Below are positions 44,501 through 54,458 of a stretch of DNA of 64,000 nt, one piece after another (positions within the stretch are counted from its first letter, which is position 1; each line of letters opens with the position of its first letter). The translations under genes were made by a program, and so were the position numbers. The notes beneath the pieces were generated by a model. It saw only the letters and a program-made list of their open reading frames with translations. It was not told where the DNA came from and ran no database searches. The stretch is taken from contig NC_134656.1 in the NCBI RefSeq assembly GCF_030463565.1, positions 1,183,001 to 1,247,000 on the forward strand. The letters run 5' to 3'. The DNA is from Pelecanus crispus. Lineage: Eukaryota > Chordata > Aves > Pelecaniformes > Pelecanidae.

Positions 44501-47500
44501 TGAGGGCCAGGGAGAGCCATCGGCATCGCACAACTCGGCCCCCGGATAGGAGGGAACATGGCTCCACAGCCAGGCACTCGTGAGCGCGGCACGTCTCTTC
44601 GGCACAGGTTTGGCCACAGTTACAGAAGGGCATGGTTGCACAGGAGCTGTGATGTCTGGGAAAAGCAATGACAAGGTGAAAATTGAGCTTCGTTCCCCGG
44701 GTGCGGGGGACCCTGCCGAGGCGCTTGTCCGGTGCAGCGAGCTGGCCGCGGCACTCGGGCTCCCCGGCACCACAGGCGGCAGATAACCGTGAAATTAAAG
44801 CAGGAGTCTTCCCCTGCCCCCCGTGCGTGCCCCTCGCACAAAAGGCGGGCAGGCTGCTCTGCCTGCCGGGGCTCAGACACCATCTGTCCGGTGGGGAGAA
44901 GCATCAGAGAGACCGTCTTTCCTCGGACTATTCCACTTAATGCCCTTTGGAAAACAATCCCATTCCCAGCAGGTGCTAATCTCTTGAGTGGATCCGGCTC
45001 AGCCAATGTGTTCTTCGCTGTGCCTTTGTACCAGAGCCTTGTCGCCTGCCAGCCGTCCCGCTGCCCAGCACGCCCGACGCCGGCCGGGGCTTCGGCACCT
45101 TCGGGAGTCCTCGGCCCGGATAGTTCTGGGAGAAACACTGACAAAAGATGGACGCAAGTAGATTAGTCATTTGTACCGTCTCCTGCTTTAATACACATGA
45201 ATGTTTCAGCAGATTTCTGGAACGGAGAGCGCGATTCCCTGCTCTCCATCTCGTGCTGTGCGCAGCAGTCTCCCAGGGCAGGGACGGGGGTTACAGCTGT
45301 CACCGTAGCCCCTTTCATGTATTTGGAAAATGCTGAAATTGTACTGAATGGTGTGGGGTTATTGCAGGTTCCCCGGAGCTGGTGATGAAACCAGTTTGAC
45401 AGGAGGCTGCCGCAGCGAGGATTAGGGCTGGAATGTGCTAGTGAGGGTTTGTTTCTGGTTAGAAAAGAGCTGGCCCTGGCCCTCACTGGGCTGAAGCCCC
45501 GCAGGTTTCTTGGGCTTCAGACTGAGGCCCCAAGCTCCGGTCCCACTGCGGGCAGCTCCCTGTGTGGTGAGGTTGGTGGGGAGGCGAGGAGGGCGAGGCG
45601 GAGATGTGCTTATTTAATTAACCCTTTGGAGTTTATGGCTGCATCCCACAGGGTCGCAGGTTTCTCTCCATGCAGGGGCCCTGGAGCCTGGGCAGCACCC
45701 CAGTGCCTGCAGACTCCAGTGCCCGCTCCCAGGGCAGGAGAGGCCGGAGAGGCAGCGGAGAGGCAGGAAAGGCAGCAAAGGCAACAGAGCGGGTGGCATT
45801 CCCTGGTATTGTCATGGAGATCAGCAGCTGCTTCCCTGGAGGTCACCATTTGCATAACAGTTAGAGCTGGGTCTCTGGAGCATTTGCACCTGCAAGTGTG
45901 CTGTCCCCAGAGCCCCTTCCCCTCCCCGTGTCCCCAGAGCCCCTTCCCCACCCCATCCCCAGCCTGCCCAGGGTGCTGACGGGGACCAGAGGGGTGAAGC
46001 TGGGGATCTGGAGAAGCTCCGAGACCTCTGCCCTTGGATGGCAGCTTTCCTTGGCATGACGCGCCCGAGTCGGGGGGCTCACGTTGACCTCCAGTCCCGA
46101 TACTGCGGGCAGTGCTGTGCGACCGGCGCGGGCGTGCTCGGTGTCCCCGCTGCCCTCCTTTAGGGCCCGGGCTTCAGACAGGGCTGGGGGTGGTCAGGGC
46201 CACCCATGGATGAAGCGTCTGGGGGAGCAGGGCAGAGGGAGGACCTCCAGAACGTCTCTTCCACTTTCATAGCTTGTAGGGACCGGCTGAGCTGTGTTTA
46301 CAGGATCCTAGTGTGGCAGCCTTTGGGAATACTTAAGTTTTTGTTTTTTTCTGAAAGATCTCAGCTGCCTTTTCCCCCTGTGCTTCACCTCCAGGTTCAC
46401 ATATGCCAGTCCCATGTGGTGAGCTGGCAGCCCGAAGGCGCTCTGGGAGCAGGTTGCTGTCGATGCAGGGCTTTGTTGTGGTCTGCGCTGAGCTGCTGCT
46501 TTTCTTTTTCCGTGCTTGTCTCACTGCTCGGCACAAAACTCTTCCCCAGCATCTCATTAACAAATATCTGGTCATCCGGATGACTCTGCTCCTGGCCGGC
46601 GATTGGTCTTAGATCTCTTAGCAGTAACACAGCTGTAATTACAGTGAAGGTACAACAGAAACAGCCTTGTTTTCAAATGAAACATTGCCTCGTGATGAGA
46701 ATGCCTGGATTGGGAGTCAGATGCTGTGGCTCACGCTGCTGGCTTGTGTGCAACTCTAGGGAAAGCACTTAATCTCTCCGCACCTCTGTTGATCTGTCTG
46801 GGAACAATGCTGACTTATCCTGCAGGAGGTTTGGGAGAACCAACTCATTTTTGATAAAACACATTAAGATCCTTGGGTGGGAAGGGCTTTTGTCGGTGCG
46901 GAGCTGGTTGCTGTGGGCGTCCCTCTCAAAGGCGGGCTGGCTGGGGATCTGCTGGAGGCAGAGTCTCCGTGTCAAAGTTGGACCAAGTGCCACTGGTTCA
47001 CCGTGAGTGGTCCTGGTAGATTCTGCCTCTTCTCTGCTGGCTTTCAGAGCTTTGTGCCGGTGTCTCGGTGACCTCCAGACCCTTCACCTCCCCATGCAAG
47101 GGAAGCTTTGAGCTCCCAAATTCTGCCCTCCCCAGCAGCTGCCACCCTCCCCTTCCCACTCTCTTCTGGCTCACAAGAGACCAGGCTGGGATTCATTGCC
47201 CGCATCTGCTTCTTCCACCTGCCCTCATGGGTCGGTGTCGCTGGCTGAATCCTCTTTCCCCCAGTGTCGGGGCTTATCTTGAAAGAGGAACCCGCTCTGC
47301 TCTGCTCACCCTGAATGGGATCTAGCAACTCTTCTCCTTCCCACTCGGCCGGGGGAGCTGCTTCGGGCAGCGCTGGTGAATGAAACCAGCTGAACCAGGG
47401 GGCTGGGTACCAGCAAGAGGCTGAACTTTTGGGTCTTCCCCTTTCCAGGCCAGACTGCGAATGCTGTCTCAGCCAGACCTCGTGCCTGATTAATCTGCTC

Positions 47501-50500
47501 TCCCACCCGAGTCAGAGTACTTCGGGTCAGACCTACTCGTCTTTTCTCTCTACCGCAGCGTCGTGTATCGTCGCAGGGCAGCGTTTAAATGGCTGCTGCG
47601 TCCCCCCCCGCAACGGTGGGTTGTGGTTTGGGGCACTGCAGGTGTCTTGAGAGCCTTTGGCACTGCAGAACCTCCCTGCCCCAGCTCTGCGGGGCGGTGG
47701 GCACCGGTGGAGTCTGGATCCCCAGGTCTTCTGTCTCCTGCAAGCAGCCCATGCAGTGCAGCTGGAGGGAAGCCCCCCCCGGCACGTGCTGGTTTAGGCT
47801 CCAGCAAGAAAACGTTCTGTCCTTCCCCAGCGCTGGGGGAGGAGAGGCGAAGCCGGGGGATTGCCTTTTGCTTAGGCATAACCTCTCGCTGCTTCCTCAT
47901 TGCCTGCTCCAGAGCATCCTCCTCTTGGACGTGTCCGTCACCCGGGGTGGGGAAGGGGATGTGACGGGTGTTCGGCTGTGGAACAGCCTGTCCTCTCCGG
48001 GGTGGAAGAGGCCCACGGGCACGTGGAGAGAGCGGTTGAGACACTGACGTGCTGTTGCTACCATAGTCCTTGTGAGCGACTCAGGAATTCCAAATATTTC
48101 CTCTCAGATAAAGGTGACTGGGGGAGGCCAGAAATATCTGGACGTGTCTGGGCAAGCCTAAGGTCCCAAACACCAGGCCGGAGAGGTCAGAATCGGTACT
48201 GGGAGCGCTGGGCTTCAGGTGCAGAGCGGCCGAGGCCCCAGGGCGGTGTGGGAACTGAGCAAGCTGCCTTTCCCTAACCTTCAGCCTGCCCCCAGGACAG
48301 GGAGGGAGGACACTCCTGCCTGTTTTCCCACTCCCCCTGATCTGGGATCACCATTCCCAGGGGACGCATCTGGGATCGCAGTTGTGCCGGGGCTGAGCTA
48401 TCGCAGCTCCCAGGGACCGTTTCCCTGAGGAAGGGCAAGGCGCTCTGCTCCTGTCCCCTGGGCCCCCAGCTGCATCTCCAGAAGCTGCCGCCCCATTCCC
48501 GGGGGAAGGAGAGGGGCTCGCGTCCCCTCCCTGCCCGCGCAGGGCTCTTGTCTTGCTCTTCTCTGTCTGTAGCACCCGATAGCTCTCGGTTCACTGTATG
48601 CCATTTATCTCTTGTTTAGCAAACACTTCCTTTTCTTGGAAGTAAGGGCTTCAAAACACGCTTCTTGGAACTGCTTTTCCCCAAGCTCGGCAGCACATAC
48701 CATCGAGAAGGTGTTGTGGAGGCTCGGCTGCCAGCTCTCCCCGGCTCCCTGCCCTGGCTGCGGGCCCTCTCCCAGTGCCTGCCCCGCGGAGAGGCTGGCT
48801 GCACGCCGGGCCCCTTCCACCTCCCCAGCCTTCCTGGGGACGGCCCCTCCCGTGGGTCAGGAGGAGCCTGCAGAGACGCGTGGGGCTCAGTGGGGCAGGC
48901 CTTACCGAATCCCCGAGCAACATGGCTTTTTCCAGGGAATACATCAGGAGGGGCACAGCCTCCTTTCTCCTGCTGAGCGCTCCCGGGAGGGAGGGACCTT
49001 CCCTGGGGTGCGAGAGCCCTGGTAGAGAGGGATGTTGTAGGGGTGATGGAGGCACCCTACAGCTGGCGTTTTTGGACAAGCCCTTGCCTTCTGCCCCGGT
49101 TCCCCTGTGCCCTCCGTCTCCACCAGCCTGCTCTCGGTTTGCTGCCACTTGCCGTGCTCTGTTACCGCTCCCCTGCTCGTCACCACCTATCAGCAGAGGG
49201 ATTTCCTGTGCCATAATTAAAAATATCCCCTCCTGGGGTTTGGGCTCTCCTCCCATCCCTCTCCTGCAGCACATCACTGGCTGTTTCTGTGCCCTTCCTC
49301 CTGGGCGAGTGGCCGGGCGGAGGGGCTGGCAGTGAGCAGCAGCCCTCACCTTCCCCCCTGCACAGCACCTGTGTGTGAGCCGCCGTCCTGCCCGTCCCCG
49401 CAGGGCCGGGATGCAGCGCAACACCTCCGGAGCCCGCGCCAGCTGGCAAGCCTGGTGGGAAGCGAGCTACTTTCTGCCGCCCTGTGTAGGTGGCCGGAGT
49501 CACGGGGACGGTTGTCACGTCCCCGAAGAGCACTCTGAGTGAGGCGGCAGCAGAGACGCGCCCCGGGGTGAGTTAGCAAAGTGTCTCTTGTCCCAGTGCC
49601 CTGCCCCTGGGTCTCCTGATGCCTCCTCAGGGTCGAGGGGGTGTGAACAGCAGCCGGGGGAGTCGTGAGATGCTGGAGATGGTGTTTGGTGGAAGGCAGG
49701 GAAGAGCTTTGACGGGGCAGAGGCGGGTGCTGAGGTGCTCAGCTCACCTGGGTGTTTGTTCAAAGACCTGATCCCCCATAGCGGGGAGGCCTGTGGCTGA
49801 GGAGAGGGCACAGCCCGTCTCCCTGGGAGCCAGCGTGCGTGTCTGTCGCACGCCTTGCTGTGGAAAGCTCTGTGTGAGCTTGATCGTGTGCGTGTGGCAA
49901 GGGGAGGAGATGCCCCGCGAGCTGTGACCGTGCTGGGGCTGTTCTGGGGAGCCGGGGGACTGGCGCCGTGTTTCCATGAGCGATGGAGAGGCACCTGCCT
50001 GAAGAGCCTCTTGATCCCAGCCACGATCCGGGTGCCAAACCCTGCGCAGGTCCTGTGGTGGCAGTTGCAGCTCATCCCAGGCCGTGGGCAGGCGTGGGAG
50101 GCAGCTTGCAGGCAGAGCTGCCAGACCCAGGCAGGCAGGGATGCTGCCCCTGCCTCTGAGGAGGCCGTGGTAAGGTGTGACACAAGCTCAGTGTCAGCTG
50201 GGCTTATCTCTGCTTTCCCAGAGCAGTTGGGTTACTGGAACTGCATTCCCTTATCAGGGAACAGCGGACCTTGCCGGGAAGATGGGCTCGAGGTGTGACA
50301 ACATCGAGCCCCCGCTGACGCTGAGCTGCCCGGCGCTCCGAGCTGCTGGTGATCCCTGAGCTCCAGCTCCCTCCAGCGCCAGTGCTCCTGCTTGGCCCCA
50401 ATAAACCCAGGAGCTGCTGGGGCGTAAAGTTCCCTGCTTCACGTAGCCTGCCCATGGACCCGTCCTTCCCTGCAGTGCCCGGGGACCCGAGCAGCTATCG

Positions 50501-51682
50501 TCACGGTGGTCCGAGGTCCCTGGGTACCCAGGGCAGCAGGAGGGGTGGCATGGTGCCATGGGGGTGCTGCATGGGCACAGGGACCAGACGTGGTCTCCGA
50601 GAGCCCGTTTTCGGGAGCAATTCAGCTCTGGTGGTCTTCTCTCTCTCTCTCTTTGCCCTCCAACTCCCTCAGCGCAGGCCACGGCCATCTGTCCCCAGCC
50701 CCGTCACACGTCTCCCTCGGAGGGAGAGGGGCTCTGCCTGTTTGCTGCGCAGTGGCTCTGCTGAAATCTGCCCGGCTCTTGCTGTTGCTGGAGATGAAGG
50801 ACCGGAGGTGGCCGGCTCGTATGAGCCGGGCTGGAGTGACTGCATTCCTGGCCGGGCCTCGTGCTTGGCCTGCTCTCCCGAACCCTGGGGGAAGGCAGGA
50901 TTTTCGGGACCCAGAGCGTCTGCCTTCACCGCAGGGATTCGCGAGATCCAGACCATGCTGCAGAGTAACCTGCGATGGCCAGGACGTGGGAGCGCTCGTC
51001 TTTTGCTAGGATGCGGCAGTGGGGAGAGGGAGGTGGGAGGCTCCACTTTGGACACAAAAGTGGTGGGGGGATGCGCGCTGCGGGCTCCTGCCGCAACCAT
51101 GGGCACCAACCCTGCTGCTGCTCCCCCAGGCCTTGGCCATGGAATAAAGCCCAGCGTTTTCCTGCTGCAATGATTTCTATCACACTTCGGTGCTAATTTT
51201 AGAGAGCCTAGACCACGTGGTGCATCTCCTGCCCTGCCCGCATGGTGTTCTCCTTGCAAATCCTTTCTGGCATCTACTTCTCTCATGACTGGTCCTGCGC
51301 TTCCCCCATCGCCCTCTGTGCGTGATTCAGCGCAAGGAAGCACAAGGCGTCTGTCATCCGCCCGCTCCCCACCACCACTTTCCTGCCCGCAGGAGCCCAG
51401 CAGCCTTCCTGCCCCTTCCCGCTGCGTCTTCCCCTCCGGACCGCTCCACGGAGGAGGAAGGACCCCCAGAAAGCGGCAGAGAGGGTCTCTGTGCTCCGCT
51501 CCCACCCCTCCGCTCCCCTGCTCACCGCTCCTCTCTTCCCACAGGAGCGGTTTGTGGACCTCTACGGGAACAACGCTGCTGCCGAAGTGAGGAAGGGCCA
51601 GGAGACCCTCAACAAATGGCTCCTGACCGGGGCGACGGTGGCAGGAGTGCTTCTGCTGGGATCCCTGCTGAGCCGCAAGTGA
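35595..51682 (+). CDS. BCL2L1: BCL2L1, anti-apoptotic Bcl-xL
   Basis: Outer mitochondrial membrane protein that binds BH3 proteins and restrains BAX/BAK. Coding exons are 35595-36149 and 51545-51682, both boundaries in phase 0; the sum is 693 nt, 230 aa (human 233, chicken 229). BH4 is at residues 4-24, an acidic flexible loop follows, and BH3 is at 83-98 (VKQALKEAGDEFELRY). BH1 is at 126-146 ([20 protein letters not shown]). BH2 is at 177-192 and spans the exon junction (PWIQENGGW then ERFVDLYG). The tail anchor is at 210-227 (WLLTGATVAGVLLLGSLL), ending SRK. The start is the first ATG after two uORFs and matches the family N-terminus. An internal donor, CAG|GTAGTG at 35961, would give the short Bcl-xS form. 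If the intron is retained the frame reads 35 codons further, to a stop at 36254, a Bcl-x-beta-like end. Confidence 0.98.
43935..43965 (-). repeat. second fragment of the old dispersed repeat
   Basis: The plus strand reads AGCTAATATCTTTTATTAGA, matching the end of the element at 16785-16880 in the same orientation. Only the terminal portion is recognisable. Confidence 0.55.
46690..46880 (+). repeat. MIR/CORE-SINE-like ancient repeat
   Basis: The order of matches follows the MIR consensus: GATTGGGAGTCAGATGC; GGCTTGTGTGCAACTCTAGG with GCACTTAATCTCTCCGCACC; CTGTTGATCTGTCTGGGAAC; and a tail with GCAGGAGGTTTGGGAG and CATTAAGATCCTTGGGTGG. MIRs are tRNA-derived SINEs of great age in amniotes and are sparse in birds. 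It appears diverged and truncated at the 3' end. Confidence 0.7.
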
Positions 51683-52978
51683 CCCGCCGCCGCGTCCCCC
51701 CGTCGCCAGGACGGCCGCGCCTTCACCGCCACATCCACTACACTCTGCTCCCGAGCACCGTCACGGGGCGGGGAGGGGGGCAGCCCTTCCGCCTCCCGAG
51801 CGAGCGTCCCGCTCCAGGGAGCTTTCTCCCTCGTGCCGCCAGCTCCTTTTATTGTAGTCCCTCTTATTTACCGTTCCATTGTGTTTTAAAGGCGCTGAGA
51901 CCAATGCAGCACTTCAGCCAACAGCTCCCGGCGCTGGGGAGACCCAGGCAGCCGGGGGCTAGAAGGTGTCCCAGCTCTGCAGGGTCCTCTAGGTCACTTT
52001 GAAGAGAATAAACAGACTTATTTTTGCATGTGTGAGTGCGTGCGTGTGTGTGTGTAGACGTGTCACTAATGTAAGGTTCCCCAGCCAGAGCGAGGGTTGA
52101 GGCTCCGCGTCCCCGCTGCCCAAAGGGACGAAGCTTCCCTGCGGCATCCCTGTCCCGTCCCGGCTTCCTCCGGGCAGAGCTCATCCCTGCCGTGAGGGGG
52201 GAGCGGGAAGAGGCAGAGGCCCCGGGGCGATGAGCTCTGCCCTCCGGTCGGCCCCGGAGCCCCTTTCTCCCCGGACACAGGTGCTGGGAACTGAGGCCGG
52301 TCTCAGGTGAGGCTGGGATGTCAGGCCCAGGGCTGTGCCCGCTTTGAAGGGATCATCCTCCTCTTCCTCCTCCTCCCTCTGAATGTAGATTGTTGCAGGG
52401 CACTGCGCGTCCCTCCCCACTCCCGCTCCTCCGGGTGGCAAAGGAGGGAGGCAGGCAAGGGGGGGTGGGGAGGATTTTTGCCCTGGCACAAGATCAGCAG
52501 CATCCAGCAAGTGCAGGAATACGGAGCCGAGGGGTGGAAGGGGCAGCGATGCTGCTGCCCAGCCTGGGCATGGTCGCAGGGGAAGGCAGAGCCCTGGGAG
52601 CAGCCCTGCCGTGGCCGATCCATAGACGCGTGAGCCCAGGGAAAGTGGGAGCGAGGGCTGGCACCGGCTGAGAGCCGTTCCCACCGCCGGGAAGCCTCTT
52701 TGGGGACAGCGGGAGCTGCTGGCCTCTCCTTTTGCTGCCGGTCCCCGTAGCGCAGGCAAGATCCCTGTCCCCATAGCATGGCTGTGATGGGTGTGTGCAG
52801 TGGCAGATGTACCTGGCATCCCCCCCCCACCACCACGCTGCTCCTGCTGCCGCCGGGGCACCGGACCTCGGGGCTTTTGAGTTTAAATTAGCTTAAAAAA
52901 TAAATAAATAAATAAATAAACCCCTCGTCTTTCGGAGACCACCGCCGGCAGACCCAGCTGTCCTCGTGGGCTTGTCTG

Positions 52979-53009
52979 TGTACATACCGCCCGCGCTCTG
53001 CTGTACATA
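52979..53009 (+). promoter_or_regulatory. two Pumilio-type sites in the BCL2L1 3' UTR
   Basis: TGTACATA occurs at 52979-52986 and again at 53002-53009; both match UGUANAUA exactly. They would be present only in transcripts using the last poly(A) signal. Confidence 0.7.
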
Positions 53010-53173
53010 TCCGAGTAGTTTTTAATTCATTTGTGAATACTCTTAATGCTATTTTTGTTATCTTGTCTGTCCGTATTTATGTGTGGGGCCGTGCTCCCTG
53101 CAAGAGGCCAAGGTGGGCGGGGGGGGCAAACCGGAGGCTCCCGGGGGGGTCCTGTTTGGCCGCTGAGCACGGA

Positions 53174-53248
53174 CTCACGCTCCCTCGCGTAGGATCCGCT
53201 CCCGGTGCCGTTGGCGCCGGGAGCGGATCCTACGCGAGAGAGCGTGAG
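53174..53248 (+). other. 36-bp near-perfect hairpin in the distal BCL2L1 3' UTR
   Basis: Arms 53174-53209 and 53213-53248 pair across a 3-base loop (GTT). There is a single C/A mismatch (53183 with 53239) and one G-U wobble (53206 with 53216). The stem is very GC-rich. It ends about 54 bases before the last AATAAA. It could be a structured RNA element, a microRNA-like precursor, or a fold-back artefact of cloning or assembly. Confidence 0.85.
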
Positions 53249-53329
53249 GATTAGCATTAGCTCGTCGAATGCTTCGGTTTGCAGGTGGAGGTGAGCCCAC
53301 TAATAAACTCGTCATTGGAGCTGCTGATG

Positions 53330-54280
53330 GTGCCGTGGTCTTTGTCAGCGTGCTAGTTTTGGGCCGGAGCTGCCTTCAGCGGGACGGATGGAACGGGACG
53401 GGTCCTCTCCATGCCCCGGGGAAGGATTGGGGTGCTTGGGGAGGTGGGGATCCTGCTCTTGTCCCAAGGGAACGGTGCTGGGCAGGGTTGGCGTGGCAAG
53501 GTGCTGCCCATCTCTGTGCATTCCGCTTCTCACCAGGCCCGGGCTCTTGCGTCTTCGCTGGCTTGGGCAGCAGAGCCCAGTCCAGGCTCTTAGGTGAGCT
53601 GCGGGGGGCTGATTTTGGGGCTGTGGGCACAGGGGAGCTGGGCAGAGGGGCTCAGAGCCCCCCAGCATTCCCAGGGATGAAACTGAGGATGGGGAAACCT
53701 CCCAGCACCATCTTCCCTTTGAGCTTGGGGGGACTCAGCAGGGTTTGAAGCCCCCGGGTGGGCTCGCTCCTACAAAAAAGGGCTTGTTCGGGGTGCCCCC
53801 AAGTGTGGGGGGCACCGAGCCATCCGTGTGTGTGTCCCCCCCAGCCATGGCAGGACGCTCCCTGCTTGCGGCTCAGCCTTCCCCACGCCCCCCCTCCAAA
53901 TCCCTTTCGGGGTGCACAGCGGCCGTGGGCCAGCGGGACGCGGTGGGAGGCCACGGACACGAGCACCATCCCGTGGGCGACCGGGGAAGCGGCCGTGGGA
54001 GCTGCAGCGGCCGCTGCTGGGCACAGAGGGGAACCCCCATGGCCAGCACACGCGTGAGGGTCGTGGGTGACCCCCGTCCCCAAGAGACACCGGCCCCGGC
54101 CCCTCTGAGCCCCCCCCCCCCCCCACGCAGGGGACCCCTCACTCCGGCACGGCCGGAGCCCCACGCAGCTGGGGACACGGCGATGCCGCAGCACAGAGCC
54201 GGGAATGGGACCCTGCCTGGGGGACCCGGCCGTGGGGGCTCCCCGAAACACCATACACCCACACCAGGCTGAGCCACGCT
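53330..54280. other. BCL2L1 / BPI-like intergenic spacer
   Basis: The two genes converge here. The sequence is GC-rich with a C14 run near 54111 and no recognisable gene, repeat family or RNA. Confidence 0.6.
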
Positions 54281-54286
54281 CCCGGC

Positions 54287-54292
54287 TTTAAT
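54287..54292 (-). promoter_or_regulatory. poly(A) signal ATTAAA of the BPI-like gene
   Basis: ATTAAA on the minus strand, about 170 bases beyond the BPI-like stop codon. It is a common variant signal; no AATAAA is closer. Confidence 0.6.
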
Positions 54293-54458
54293 CCTGGCCA
54301 AGGAACCCACGGCAGGAGGGGGAGGATCCCACAGCCGGGTGGCTTTGCCAGCCACAGGGCCACATGGCATTGGCTCCCCCCTGGCTGCCAGCGGGACACG
54401 GACACGGACACGGACACGGCTCGCGGGGGGCCAGTAGGTTCCCACGCAGCGGCTGGTC

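Larger units (their letters stand above)
36150..51544 (+). other. BCL2L1 intron between the coding exons (15.4 kb)
   Basis: Donor GGATGG|GTAAGA and acceptor CTTCCCACAG. The intron is GC-rich in patches. It holds one fragment of the old dispersed repeat (43935-43965) and one MIR-like SINE (about 46690-46880). I recognised no other gene, and the many frames on both strands have no domains. Confidence 0.8.
51683..53325 (+). other. BCL2L1 3' UTR with several poly(A) choices
   Basis: AATAAA occurs at 52007-52012, followed by a GT-rich tract suitable as a downstream element. A run of overlapping AATAAA follows at about 52896-52920, and another AATAAA at 53302-53307. Long AT-rich, UTR-like sequence with PUF sites and a hairpin lies between the last two, so the longest form probably ends near 53.32 kb. 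Long and short 3' UTR isoforms are expected. Confidence 0.65.

Noticed and set aside
36175-51500. Many 60-250 codon frames in the BCL2L1 intron
   Set aside because: None has a recognisable domain or a coherent exon structure; they fit chance in GC-rich intronic DNA.
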